Both the position numbers and the translations under genes were made by a program. The notes beneath the pieces are model-generated. The model was not told where the DNA came from. It searched no databases and saw nothing but the letters and a program-made list of their open reading frames with translations. A stretch of DNA of 64,000 nt from Rhodopirellula europaea 6C (GTDB lineage: Bacteria > Planctomycetota > Planctomycetia > Pirellulales > Pirellulaceae): NCBI RefSeq assembly GCF_000338295.1, contig NZ_ANMO01000113.1, positions 1-64,000 on the forward strand, in the 5' to 3' direction. Within the stretch, counting starts at the first letter, position 1; the number at the start of each line of letters is the position of its first letter. Of the stretch, positions 53,150 through 62,281 are shown one piece after another.

Positions 53150-53963
53150 GATCGCCCTCCTCCACTACGCCTTCGCTGTAGTCCCGCATGATTTCGGCAA
53201 CCGCACGATCGGGTTCCGTCTCACGCACTTTCAAACGAGTCACATAGCGGCCGCCACGGGTGACTTCCAAGAAGTGACCGTTGCGAAGACCATCGTCGTA
53301 GCCGATCGAGACTTCGACCAACTTGCGAGGACGATTGACCACCAGCACGGTGCCGTTGCGTTCCGGCGGAGCACCATCGAGCGGATCGTTCATGTTCAAG
53401 CCGGCGGCGTCGACGACTTCTTTGTATCGCGTCACCTGAGTATGCAATTGATCGTTGCGATCTTGTTGCAATTGAACCACGCCGCGAAGGCTGTTCATTT
53501 GGTCGGTCAATTCCAACGTGCGGGCGAACAAGGTGTCGCGATCTTGTTGCTCGGTGCGGATTTGCTCTCGCAAACGAGCATTGTCTGCCGTCATTTTCTC
53601 CAACTCTTCCGCACGAGCCCGGTCGGTCTGAGCCAATTCAGTGCTCTTGGCCTGCAACTGCTGTACAGTCGACTCACTCTCTCGCAACTGCGACTCCAAC
53701 TGATCCAGCTGAGTTTGCAGAGCTGCCAAAGCGGTCCGACGAGCGGCTTGTTCGCGATCCAAGGACGCTTGCGTGCGTGCCCTTGAATCACGAAGTTGTT
53801 CGTTGGTGCGAGCGATGGTTTCGATCTGGGCCTTCAAACCCGTGGGTCCGAGCACGACGTCACGCCAGTTGCGATGGGACGCGTTGACGGCGAGTGCCAG
53901 TACCATGAAAACCCCGCTGAGAAGCAGGATTATGACCGAAAAGGATTTCCCGAGTAGGGTCAT
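53127..53963 (-). CDS. Membrane-anchored coiled-coil protein
   Basis: The 278-residue protein has an N-terminal membrane segment (FSVIILLLSGVFMVLALAV), a long coiled coil (about 45-185, LAALQTQLDQLESQLRESESTVQQL) and a small C-terminal domain with NGTVLVVNRPRKLVEVSIGYDDGLRNGHFLEVTRGGRYV. That domain resembles the beta-rich end of MreC-like or flagellar-assembly-like proteins only faintly. With its overlapping small partner it may form an envelope structure. Function is unknown. Confidence 0.7.
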   Translation of the reverse strand: MTLLGKSFSVIILLLSGVFMVLALAVNASHRNWRDVVLGPTGLKAQIETIARTNEQLRDSRARTQASLDREQAARRTALAALQTQLDQLESQLRESESTVQQLQAKSTELAQTDRARAEELEKMTADNARLREQIRTEQQDRDTLFARTLELTDQMNSLRGVVQLQQDRNDQLHTQVTRYKEVVDAAGLNMNDPLDGAPPERNGTVLVVNRPRKLVEVSIGYDDGLRNGHFLEVTRGGRYVTRLKVRETEPDRAVAEIMRDYSEGVVEEGDRVDTSIE

Positions 53964-54258
53964 GGGTGGTCGGTTCCGGATGGAGAAAAGAGGTCGGGAA
54001 TTTCATTCCAAAGTATAGTTACGCCCAAAAATGAGTGTCAACAAAATTGCCTGAAACCCGTCGCAATTGACGACACCCTCCAATTCGAAGGAAAGTGTAG
54101 CGATTGTGAGGGTCCGCACGGCGATTCGTGTGTGTTCATCCCCCGCTACAGATGAGGGCCAGGCCTCGTGGTGAAATCGCACCAGCGGGGAATGAGCACA
54201 ACGCGAGATGAACCAGCTCGACGTCTGGGCGTTCAACGATCGTCGAAGTGCCGTTGTC

Positions 54259-55461
54259 CTACGCTCCAACCCGCCCCAAGAGATCGCTGATCTGGTCGAT
54301 CGCCGATCGCAAATCGTGATTTTCGCGAATCAACCGGTCCGCATTGGCAATGTGCAGCTTCCTCTGGTCAGCCTGTTCGGCGAATTCGCGGATGGCAGTT
54401 GCTAATGAAGCTGGGTCGCCTGGATCGGCCCAGTGACACGTCGGCTCGTCGGGCGATCTCTGCAACTCGACCGCTCCCCCGGCCCGAGTCGCGATGACCG
54501 GGGTCTGCAACGCGAATGCTTCCAGGACCACATTCGGCAGCCCCTCAAAATGCGAAGGCAGGACCAATCCGTCCGCCGCGGCGATTTCAGAACATGCGGG
54601 CTGGATCGCACCGGCGAACTCGACTCGGTGAATCGCATCCTTCGGCCCAGCCGCCAACACCATGTCTTTCCATCGAGATTCGAGCTTACCGCGAAGCGGC
54701 CCGTCTCCAATCAATCGAAAATGAAGCGTCGGCAACTGCTCTGGCCAGTTCTCGGCCAAAATGCCGATCGCACTGAGCAGCGTCGCGTGACCTTTTTCTT
54801 CCGTCATTCGTCCAACGACGACCAATCGCAGCGAATCCTCCGGTTCTCGACCGGGCGGGTCCGCGCCCGCCGCATCGCGAATCGCATCCAAATCGATCGG
54901 ATTGCGAATGGTCTTCACGAGCGATTCGGGCAATCCGTAATACCGAATCGCGGATTGGCGTGCCGCTTCGCTGACCGTGACCACCGCCGCACTCCGCCGG
55001 TACGCCTGAGCGAGCCGTTGACGTTTCAACCACACGAATCGCTTCTCGACCAGCGGCAATGCCACATCAGGAGGACTAACGATCGTCGAAACACGCGGAC
55101 AACGATTTGTCGCCGATCCGCGATGGACGATCGGATGACCGGCGATCAGCGTCATGTGGAACGTCCGATCGTAGATCACATCCACTTCAGCCCGCTGAAC
55201 GAGATCGCGAAACCATTCGGCCTGTCGTTTCAGCATCCCACCGGGAATTCGATCCAACATTCGCGGCGGAAAGGATTCGGGCGGATGATGAATCGTGACA
55301 TCATCCGGAATGGTGCTCAGCAGATCACCGACCGCCTGTGTCAAATACAAATGCACGTCGAACCGTTCGCGATCCAGGTGCCGAGCCAACATCGCGGTTT
55401 GCAGTTCGCTTCCGCCGCCACGCATCGAACTGGCCATCAATAGGACTCGGCGGAGTGGCAT
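54259..55461 (-). CDS. Glycosyltransferase family 4 protein
   Basis: The 400-residue enzyme transfers a sugar from a nucleotide donor to a glycan. The N-terminus has the acceptor-side GGGSELQTAMLARHL; VVGRMTEEKGHATLLSAI and the donor-side SHFEGLPNVVLEAFALQTPVIATRAGG identify GT4. Start 55461 (MPLRRVLLMASS) was chosen because the frame further upstream consists of REP-derived sequence (QVEPGLQLV, RWNLAYWLRYH). It probably makes surface or exported polysaccharide. Directly upstream lies the palindrome array. Confidence 0.85.
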   Translation of the reverse strand: MPLRRVLLMASSMRGGGSELQTAMLARHLDRERFDVHLYLTQAVGDLLSTIPDDVTIHHPPESFPPRMLDRIPGGMLKRQAEWFRDLVQRAEVDVIYDRTFHMTLIAGHPIVHRGSATNRCPRVSTIVSPPDVALPLVEKRFVWLKRQRLAQAYRRSAAVVTVSEAARQSAIRYYGLPESLVKTIRNPIDLDAIRDAAGADPPGREPEDSLRLVVVGRMTEEKGHATLLSAIGILAENWPEQLPTLHFRLIGDGPLRGKLESRWKDMVLAAGPKDAIHRVEFAGAIQPACSEIAAADGLVLPSHFEGLPNVVLEAFALQTPVIATRAGGAVELQRSPDEPTCHWADPGDPASLATAIREFAEQADQRKLHIANADRLIRENHDLRSAIDQISDLLGRVGA

Positions 55462-55525
55462 GTGGCAGACTGGTTGGGATGGAGAGTTGTTGGCCGGCGT
55501 CCGTGCTTGGTCACCATCATCAATT

Positions 55526-56131
55526 CTATGGTAACGAAGCCAGTAGGCCAGGTTCCACCTAGCAATGGTGACCAGCTGTAGGCCAGGTTCCACCTGGCGA
55601 TCGAGCCGATGATTCGAAAGAAGCGAGGCCAGCACACCAACCGACGCTCCTTCGCGAGTGTCGATTGTGACGGCATTTCACCAATGCCATGTGAGACATG
55701 GCCTACGTGGACGACGTCGGGATTATAGCGAACCCGGTAACGCAGCACCGTCGAACAATTGCCGTAGGCCAGGTTCCACCTGGCGATCGAGCCGATGCTT
55801 CGAAAGAAGCGAGGCGAGCACACTAACCAACGCTCCTTCGCGAGTGTCGGTTGTCACGACATTTCAACCAATGCCATGTGGGACATGGCCTACGTGGACT
55901 ATGGTAACGAAGCCAGTAGGCCAGGTTCCACCTGGCAATGGTGACCAGCTGTAGGCCAGGTTCCACCTGGCGTATCGAGCCGATGCTTCGAAAGAAGCGA
56001 GGCCAGCACACCAACCGATGCTCCTTTGCGAGTGTCGATTGTCACGGCATTTCAACAACGCCATGTGGGACATGGCCTACGTGGACGACGTCGGGATTTT
56101 AGCGACCCCGGTAGGCCAGGTTCCACCTGGC
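55526..56131. repeat. Array of composite palindromes (six A and three B hairpins)
   Basis: Type A, GTAG plus GCCAGGT-TCC-ACCTGGC, occurs at 55543 (one mismatch), 55578, 55764, 55916, 55951 and 56111. Type B, inverted GCCATGT-GAG or GGG-ACATGGC plus CTAC, occurs at 55686, 55873 and 56060. Hairpins of the type GCTTC-GAAA-GAAGC occur at 55797 and 55985. Units repeat every 186-187 bases, and 55526-55735 is nearly repeated at 55899-56108. It lies upstream of the glycosyltransferase gene and downstream of the dikinase terminator. Confidence 0.9.
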
Positions 56132-56326
56132 AATGGTGACCAGACGAGTGATTGCCCTCTTGTGTTTTAATGTCACGACTCGCGTTCTTCCACAGCATCG
56201 GCGTCGATCCCAAGTCATGACCTGGCCTGCTGCCAACGCACAAAAAAAAGGCCGCGAGGCGGAGGGCTTCTCCGGTCTCGCGGCCTATCAATCATTCGTG
56301 GAATGGTGCCAGTTTGGCTCGATTCA
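56132..56326. other. Gap after array, with dikinase terminator
   Basis: Nothing coding is seen between the end of the palindrome array and the dikinase stop, apart from the terminator at 56242-56286. Together with the array it makes an 865-base stretch (55462-56326) without a gene. Confidence 0.5.
56242..56286 (-). terminator. Intrinsic terminator of the dikinase gene
   Basis: On the minus strand AGGCCGCGAGACC and the partner ending in CTCGCGGCCT form a long GC-rich stem, followed by eight T. It begins 41 bases after the stop of the dikinase gene. Confidence 0.9.
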
Positions 56327-58987
56327 CTACGCTTTCAAAGCAGCTTGAGCAGCGGCCAAACGTGCGATTGGCACGCGGAACGGGCTGCACGAAACGTAGT
56401 CCAGTCCAACCGAGTTGCAGAAATCGATCGAGGCTGGGTCACCACCGTGTTCGCCACAGATACCGACCTTCAGCTTCTTCTTGATGCTGCGGCCCTTGGT
56501 GACGCCCATTTCAACCAACTGTCCAACGCCGCTGGTGTCCAGCGATTGGAATGGGTCAACGGGAACGATCTTTGCCTCGATGTAATCGGGCAGGAATCCG
56601 CCGACGTCATCGCGGGAATAACCGAACGTCATTTGGGTCAAGTCGTTTGTACCGAAGCTGAAGAAGTCGGCGTACTCGGCAACTTCGTCTGCGGTCAAAC
56701 AAGCACGAGGAATCTCGATCATAGTACCGATCAAGATGTTCAGCTCGCCTTCGAACTTCTTGGCGGTCTTGGTGGCTTCGATCGTTTCTTCGACCTTTTC
56801 ACGCAAGATACGAAGTTCAGCGGCGGTACCGACCAATGGGATCATGATCTCAGGCTGAGCGTCGATCTTCTTCTTGGCACAGCTGATGGCTGCTTCGACG
56901 ATCGCTTGAACCTGCATTTCCAGGATTTCGGGGTACGTCACGCTGAGACGGCAACCACGGTGACCAAGCATTGGGTTGGACTCGTGCAGAGCCGCACCAC
57001 GCTTTTTGATTTCCGCAGGTTTGACGCCCAACTCTTCTGCCATTTGCTTTTGAGCAGCTGCCTCGTGAGGCAAGAACTCGTGCAATGGTGGATCGAGCAA
57101 TCGCACGGTCACTGGGCAACCCTTCATCGCTTTGAAGATGCCTTCGAAGTCTTTGCGTTGGAACGGCAACAACTTCTTCAGTGCGGCACGACGTGCATCT
57201 TCGTCTTCGGCCAAAATCATTGCACGCATGTGAATGATGCGATCAGCTTCGAAGAACATGTGCTCGGTGCGGCACAGTCCGATGCCTTCGGCACCGAAGT
57301 CACGAGCACGCTTGCTGTCGGCGGGCGAATCCGCGTTGGTGCGGATCGAAAGACGACGGTACTCGTCGGCCCACTTCATCAACTTGGCGAAATCGCCGGA
57401 CAACTTGGGCTCTTGGGTTTCGACTTCGCCAGCCATCACTTCGCCGGTCGTGCCGTCCAGGCTGATCGTGTCCTTGGCGGTGAACTTGCGTCCGCCGACC
57501 GTGATCGTCTTGCCCTTTTCGTTGATTTCCACTTCGCTGGCACCAGCGACGCAGCACTTGCCCCAACCGCGAGCAACCACAGCAGCGTGGCTGGTTGCTC
57601 CACCGGTGCTGGTCAAGATACCAACCGCAGCCGACATGCCTTCGACATCTTCGGGGCTGGTTTCGCGGCGAACGAGGATTACGTCTTCGCCGGCTTCGAA
57701 ACGCTCACGAGCTTCCGTCGCGGTGAAAGCCAACTTACCAACCGCGGCACCTGGCGATGCGTTGAGACCACGGCACAACACGTCAGCCGCGTTGCGAGCG
57801 GTGGGTTTGAACGATGGCAACAAGCAGTGAGTCAGGTCCGATGCAGGAACGCGAAGGACAGCTTCCTTCTCGGTGATCAAACCTTCTTTGACCATGTCGC
57901 AAGCGATCTTCACGGCCGCGATGCCGTTTCGTTTGCCGTTTCGAGTTTGCAACATGAACAACTTGCCACGCTCAATCGTGAACTCGATGTCCTGCATGTC
58001 GGTGTAGTGGTCCTCAAGTTTCTTCTTGATTTCCATCAGCTCCTTATGAGCCGCTTTGTCCCACTTCGCCATTTGAGCGACTGGTTGTGGGGTACGAATA
58101 CCAGCGACAACGTCTTCGCCCTGAGCGTTGATCAGGAACTCACCGTAGAACTTGTTTTGTCCGGTGTTGGGGTCACGGGTGAAACCAACGCCCGTTCCGG
58201 AGTCGTCGCCCATGTTGCCATAAACCATGGCTTGGACGTTCACGGCGGTACCGATCAAGTTGTTGATCTCGGTGTTGCCCTTGGCCGATTCGATGCGGCG
58301 ATAGCTGATCGCTCGGTCAGCGTTCCATGAACCGAAGACGGCTTCGATGGCCAACTGAAGTTGCTTGATCGGGTCTTGTGGGAAGTCTTCGCCGGTGCCT
58401 TTTTTGTAGACCTCTTTGTAGGCTTCGCAAAGTTCACGCAAACCTTCGGCGGGAACTTCGGTGTCTTCGGTGACGTTGTGTTTTTTCTTGACCTTGTCAA
58501 AGGCAGCTTCGAACTGCTCGTGGTGCAGTCCCATGACGACGTCGCCGTACATGTTGATCAGGCGGCGATAAGCGTCGTAAGCGAAACGCTCGTTCTTGGT
58601 CGCCTTGGCCAAACCTTCGGTTGCTTCGTCATTCAGACCGAGGTTCAAAATGGTGTTCATCATCCCGGGCATCGAGACGGCAGCACCGGAACGGACGCTA
58701 ACGAGCAATGGGTTTTCATTGTCGCCGAAGTTCTTGCCGAGTTCCTTTTCCAGGATTTTGACGGCGTCCTGAATTTCGTCCATCAATCCCTTGGGAAGTT
58801 TCTTGCCGGCTTTGTAGTAGCCATCGCAGACTTCGGTGGTGATCGTGAACCCGGGAGGGACCGGCAGTCCGATGGAAGTCATTTCGGCCAAGTTCAGGCC
58901 TTTACCGCCCAGGATGGCTTTGCTTCCGCCTTTTCCTTCGGTCTTTGTTTTGCCGAAGTAGTAAACCATCTTGTCTTTTTTTGCCAT
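56327..58987 (-). CDS. ppdK: Pyruvate phosphate dikinase
   Basis: The 886-residue enzyme interconverts pyruvate, ATP and phosphate with phosphoenolpyruvate, AMP and pyrophosphate. The N-terminal ATP-grasp domain (KGGSKAILGGKGLNLAEM), the central phosphohistidine segment GGATSHAAVVARGWG (His467) and the C-terminal PEP/pyruvate barrel (GLCRTEHMFF, then FSFGTNDLTQMTFG, GICGEHGGDP with the catalytic Cys) are all present. Length is standard for the family. Start 58987 (MAKKDKMVYYFG) is preferred; an ATG at 58999 is also possible. It probably runs at the glycolysis/gluconeogenesis junction. It is monocistronic, with its own terminator. Confidence 0.95.
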   Translation of the reverse strand: MAKKDKMVYYFGKTKTEGKGGSKAILGGKGLNLAEMTSIGLPVPPGFTITTEVCDGYYKAGKKLPKGLMDEIQDAVKILEKELGKNFGDNENPLLVSVRSGAAVSMPGMMNTILNLGLNDEATEGLAKATKNERFAYDAYRRLINMYGDVVMGLHHEQFEAAFDKVKKKHNVTEDTEVPAEGLRELCEAYKEVYKKGTGEDFPQDPIKQLQLAIEAVFGSWNADRAISYRRIESAKGNTEINNLIGTAVNVQAMVYGNMGDDSGTGVGFTRDPNTGQNKFYGEFLINAQGEDVVAGIRTPQPVAQMAKWDKAAHKELMEIKKKLEDHYTDMQDIEFTIERGKLFMLQTRNGKRNGIAAVKIACDMVKEGLITEKEAVLRVPASDLTHCLLPSFKPTARNAADVLCRGLNASPGAAVGKLAFTATEARERFEAGEDVILVRRETSPEDVEGMSAAVGILTSTGGATSHAAVVARGWGKCCVAGASEVEINEKGKTITVGGRKFTAKDTISLDGTTGEVMAGEVETQEPKLSGDFAKLMKWADEYRRLSIRTNADSPADSKRARDFGAEGIGLCRTEHMFFEADRIIHMRAMILAEDEDARRAALKKLLPFQRKDFEGIFKAMKGCPVTVRLLDPPLHEFLPHEAAAQKQMAEELGVKPAEIKKRGAALHESNPMLGHRGCRLSVTYPEILEMQVQAIVEAAISCAKKKIDAQPEIMIPLVGTAAELRILREKVEETIEATKTAKKFEGELNILIGTMIEIPRACLTADEVAEYADFFSFGTNDLTQMTFGYSRDDVGGFLPDYIEAKIVPVDPFQSLDTSGVGQLVEMGVTKGRSIKKKLKVGICGEHGGDPASIDFCNSVGLDYVSCSPFRVPIARLAAAQAALKA

Positions 58988-59184
58988 CGTCGCTGTCAAT
59001 CCCTGTGTGGGGTTTGGAAATCAAAAGAACGTTTGGCCGCAAAGCGTATTTGGCACACGTAGTTAGGTCAATCAGTCAAGACGTCTGAAACCGGCAAAAT
59101 CACGGGGTTTTCGCACCGTTTGGGGCTTGGTCGCGGCACGTCGCGCTGTCACCAGATCGACACGCTCACCAAACATCCCGGTGG

Positions 59185-59679
59185 TCAGTCCTGGCGGCGC
59201 AGATGCCCGGCACTGGTTTGGAACAATCGCCGACGCCGTGTCGCGGCTTCTTCGGCGGAGCGCCCGCGAGCGAGTTCTTGGTTCAAATCATCGAAATTGG
59301 CCCGACAAACGCGGCATCCGATTTCAGTCAAATGAAACAAAACGTAGTCCGCCATCTCGGCGTCCAGCTGATTGGCGACGTACGCCTGCAGCGTCGATCG
59401 GTCGGGACACGACAGCCGCTGACGACGCCAAATCGCACCAATTGTGTGCAATCCGGCAACATCTTGGCCTCGCAACTGAATCAGCCGCTGACGCAGTTTT
59501 TCGTCCTCGCGCACCGCCTGCTCGATCTCGGACGACCGCGAGGGCTCGAGTTGCTCATCCAAGAATGCGACCAATTCCGCATCAGAGAATCGGTCGGGCG
59601 AAGAAGCGGAATCAGCGGACAACGGAAAATTCAAACGTGCGAGAAAATGGGATGGACCGACGATGATCGGCAGAATCAA
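59185..59679 (-). CDS. Hypothetical zinc-finger-like small protein
   Basis: The 164-residue protein contains FSDAELVAFLDEQLEPSRSSEIEQAVREDEKLRQRLIQL, which resembles the start of anti-sigma-like proteins, and LTEIGCRVCRANFDDL, a Cys-x-x-Cys pair. No membrane segment is visible. It may be a cytoplasmic regulator. The family is not certain. It diverges from the CCA-adding enzyme; an in-frame start further downstream cannot be excluded. Confidence 0.6.
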   Translation of the reverse strand: MILPIIVGPSHFLARLNFPLSADSASSPDRFSDAELVAFLDEQLEPSRSSEIEQAVREDEKLRQRLIQLRGQDVAGLHTIGAIWRRQRLSCPDRSTLQAYVANQLDAEMADYVLFHLTEIGCRVCRANFDDLNQELARGRSAEEAATRRRRLFQTSAGHLRRQD

Positions 59680-59784
59680 TCGTTTCGGTATGGTAGCGTC
59701 TTTTCGAAACTCGGGCGGAACGACGCTCCGTCAAATCGTCGCCCCACGATCCTCGACCTCCCATTGTCCGATCCCCGCTGTTCG

Positions 59785-61047
59785 ATGCCTGACTTCCCGA
59801 CCGAAATTCTGAATTCGCCCGAAGCCGCCGAAGCGGTTCGCATCATCACTGAATTGAAAGACGCCGGATTCGTCGCTGTCTTGGCCGGAGGCTGCGTCCG
59901 TGACGCATTGCTGGGTCGAAAACCCAAGGACTTCGACGTCGCGACCGATGCGACGCCCGAATCCGTTCGCGAAGTTTTCGGTAAACGCAGCACGCTGGCG
60001 TTCGGAGAATCCTTCGGCGTGATCGGCGTGCTGCCACCGCGATCCGCCTCGACGGACGATTCTTCGACCAAACTGATGCCGACCGAAGTGGCGACGTTCC
60101 GCGCCGACGGCAATTACTCCGACGGGCGTCGGCCTGACAGCGTGACTTACGGCGATGCGGAAGCCGACGCCATGCGACGCGACTTTACCATCAACGGGAT
60201 GTTCTACGACTTGTTCGAGTCCAAAGTGGTCGACTACGTCGGCGGCATGGAAGATCTCGAAAAAGGCCACCTGCGAACGATCGGCAAGGCGACGCAGCGT
60301 TTCGAAGAAGACAAACTCCGAATGCTTCGAGCGGTTCGCTTTGCGACAACTCTCGGTTTTTCGATCGAGTACAAAACTTTTGCCGCGATTCAGAACCACG
60401 CTAGCGACATCAGCGTCGTCAGCGGCGAACGCATCGGCGCGGAAATGCGACGCGTGATGACGTCGTCGGCAAGCGATTTCGGATTGGAGACACTGGTAGA
60501 CACCGGACTGTCGCTGCATATTTGGCCCCAATTGCGTTCGATGAATTGGACGGAATATTCGCGAGCCGTCCAAGCGACGAAACATCGCTCTTTCGAAGTT
60601 GCCATGGCGCTCGCCCTTTTTCACTTGCCCGGCGATTCCATCCAATGCCTGCGATTCATCTTCAATGACTGGAAGCTTTCCGTCGCTGAACGGCGTGCGA
60701 TCGAAGCAGCATTGACTCACGCCGAAACGATCACCCAGTGCGACGGTTTGCGGTGGTCGCGACTGCAGCCAATCCTGATTGAGGAAGACGCGAAAATCAT
60801 CGTCGCGACCGCTCGCGCTTTGGCACCAAAATCACGCGGTGTCGCTCGCGCCGCGAGAGCCTTGTCGGGAGATCCCGACGAACTCAATCCGCAACCCTTG
60901 GTCACCGGTGCCGACTTGATCGCCAACGGAATGCGTCCCGGTCCCGGATTCAAATCCATCTTGCGATCGATTCGCGACGATCAACTCGACGGCAAACTCA
61001 CGTCGCGAGAAGAAGCCCTGAAGCGAGCCCTCCAAGACAAACCCTGA
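59785..61047 (+). CDS. CCA tRNA nucleotidyltransferase / poly(A) polymerase family
   Basis: The 420-residue enzyme adds CCA to tRNA 3' ends (or A tails to RNA in some members). It has GGCVRDALLG, the catalytic DFDVATDA acid pair, RRDFTINGMFYD and RMLRAVRFATTLG, in the order of class II enzymes. The C-terminal part is helical. Start 59785 (MPDFPTEILN) gives the family N-terminus; the frame is open upstream without similarity. Planctomycetes may have separate CC- and A-adding enzymes, so the exact activity is uncertain. Confidence 0.9.
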   Translation: MPDFPTEILNSPEAAEAVRIITELKDAGFVAVLAGGCVRDALLGRKPKDFDVATDATPESVREVFGKRSTLAFGESFGVIGVLPPRSASTDDSSTKLMPTEVATFRADGNYSDGRRPDSVTYGDAEADAMRRDFTINGMFYDLFESKVVDYVGGMEDLEKGHLRTIGKATQRFEEDKLRMLRAVRFATTLGFSIEYKTFAAIQNHASDISVVSGERIGAEMRRVMTSSASDFGLETLVDTGLSLHIWPQLRSMNWTEYSRAVQATKHRSFEVAMALALFHLPGDSIQCLRFIFNDWKLSVAERRAIEAALTHAETITQCDGLRWSRLQPILIEEDAKIIVATARALAPKSRGVARAARALSGDPDELNPQPLVTGADLIANGMRPGPGFKSILRSIRDDQLDGKLTSREEALKRALQDKP

Positions 61048-61077
61048 TCTCAATCGAGGCGTCTTCCAAGATCAACC

Positions 61078-61125
61078 GTAGGCCATGTCACACATGGCCC
61101 CCCAGCCGATGCTTTGGAACAAAGC
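61078..61125. repeat. REP-like composite after the CCA enzyme gene
   Basis: GTAG plus GCCATGT-CAC-ACATGGC (61078-61098) and GCTTTG-GAA-CAAAGC (61111-61125) occur in the same order and spacing as at 40947-40994 and 44499-44546. The loop differs by one base. It lies between convergent genes; the gap 61048-61247 holds no gene. Confidence 0.85.
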
Positions 61126-61247
61126 GAGACGTCCGGCCCAAAATCGTCGCCGAGTCGTTGACGCTCGTCGAAAGAGGTAGAACGTCGCACATCGCAAAAC
61201 GAGCCCGGCGGAAAGCACCAACCGGCGGAACATTGAAGACAAATGGT

Positions 61248-61670
61248 CTACTCTTTTTCGCCCGGAACGGTGATTTTCCAGGACACACCGAATCGATCTT
61301 TCACAATTCCGTAACGCGTCGCGAAAAAGGTTTCCGAAAGCGGAACGATGACCTCGCCCTGTTCGCTCAAACCAGTGAAGTGACGCTCGGCATCTGCAAT
61401 GGAATTGGCTCGAACGGCGAACGCGAAACCGGCGAAATGGGTCTCGACACTGGGTTCATCGCAGCCGACGTCACTGGCCATCACCTCCGTCGAACCAATA
61501 CGGATGGTCGCGTGAAAGACTTTGTCCTCGAACCCGGGCTTTGAAAACGACGAGTCGGGACATTCGTGAAAACGCATCAACATCAACACGTTCGCATTGA
61601 GCACCTCACGGTAATGCTCCACCGCCTCTTCCGTACGCCCACCAAAATTCAATGTGGTGACAACGCTCAT
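61248..61670 (-). CDS. PhnB-like VOC family protein
   Basis: The 140-residue protein has the PhnB/glyoxalase-like layout: TTLNFGGRTEEAVEHYREVLN, KVFHATIRIGSTEVMASD, and FATRYGIVKDRFGVSWKI. Substrates of this branch are mostly unknown. It would form metal-binding dimers in the cytoplasm. It ends 35 bases before the PEGA-like gene, in the same orientation. Confidence 0.8.
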   Translation of the reverse strand: MSVVTTLNFGGRTEEAVEHYREVLNANVLMLMRFHECPDSSFSKPGFEDKVFHATIRIGSTEVMASDVGCDEPSVETHFAGFAFAVRANSIADAERHFTGLSEQGEVIVPLSETFFATRYGIVKDRFGVSWKITVPGEKE

Positions 61671-61704
61671 GGAACCGGTCCTTGTACGTTCGAGTGGATT
61701 GAAT

Positions 61705-62190
61705 TCACTTCACGTTCTCTTCCTCGAAGATGTCTCTGCCGACGACGTGCGTTTTCGCCTTCGTCTTCGTTTTGGAAACCGCCGTTTTCTCGTTCGACGC
61801 TTCAGTCATTTTCACAATCAAATACTGAGTGCATTGATTCGCCAAAACCGTCAGTTTTATTTTCACAGGTGCAAAGCCATCGCACTTGAAATCAAACTCG
61901 TGCTCACCCGCTGTCAAATGGATGTCTGGCCGCATGGGAGCATACGGCGATGCCAGCGTGTGTCCCGTGAACTGGCCATCGATGAAGATTGAAACCGGCC
62001 GAATGGATTCCATCGGAAGAACCAATCCGCCGACGTTGGTCATCGTTTGATTGGGTTTCTGCGGGAGTTCGGGAGGCAACACAAATGTCAGTTTGATTCG
62101 CGAGCAACCTTCCGGCGGCAGTGGTTCCGCTCCGGTTGCAGACGACACGGCAACAGCCAGAATTGCGAACATTCCAAGCCAAGTCTTCAT
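61705..62190 (-). CDS. Exported PEGA-like protein
   Basis: The 161-residue product has a signal peptide (MKTWLGMFAILAVAVSSATG) and a beta-sandwich-like domain with SIFIDGQFTGHT, then LTAGEHEFDFKCDGFAPVKIKLTV, close to PEGA-like surface domains. The C-terminus is Lys/Thr-rich. Start 62190 gives the signal; the frame is open upstream. The terminator at 62205-62244 lies just upstream, so its promoter must lie within a few bases of the start or in the terminator region. Confidence 0.75.
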   Translation of the reverse strand: MKTWLGMFAILAVAVSSATGAEPLPPEGCSRIKLTFVLPPELPQKPNQTMTNVGGLVLPMESIRPVSIFIDGQFTGHTLASPYAPMRPDIHLTAGEHEFDFKCDGFAPVKIKLTVLANQCTQYLIVKMTEASNEKTAVSKTKTKAKTHVVGRDIFEEENVK

Positions 62191-62204
62191 CGCGAGCTCC
62201 GTTT

Positions 62205-62244
62205 GAAAAAAGAAAAGCACCGAGGAACTTTTGCTCCTCGGTGC
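62205..62244 (-). terminator. Intrinsic terminator of the heme-protein gene
   Basis: On the minus strand GCACCGAGGA and TCCTCGGTGC form a perfect 10-pair stem around GCAAAAGT, followed by a T-rich tract. It lies 38 bases after the stop of the cytochrome c protein gene and 15 bases before the next start. Confidence 0.9.
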
Positions 62245-62281
62245 CAATTCTATCTCAATTCACGATGGGATTGCTTGCCGG

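Noticed and set aside
55526-56131. CRISPR array because of regular palindromic repeats
   Set aside because: Spacers are themselves repeated, repeats alternate in orientation, and no cas gene is present.
55437-56291. Several open frames on the minus strand with Arg-Trp-Asn-Leu-Ala repeats
   Set aside because: They translate the palindrome array (QVEPGLQLV, RWNLAY repeats) and are not genes.
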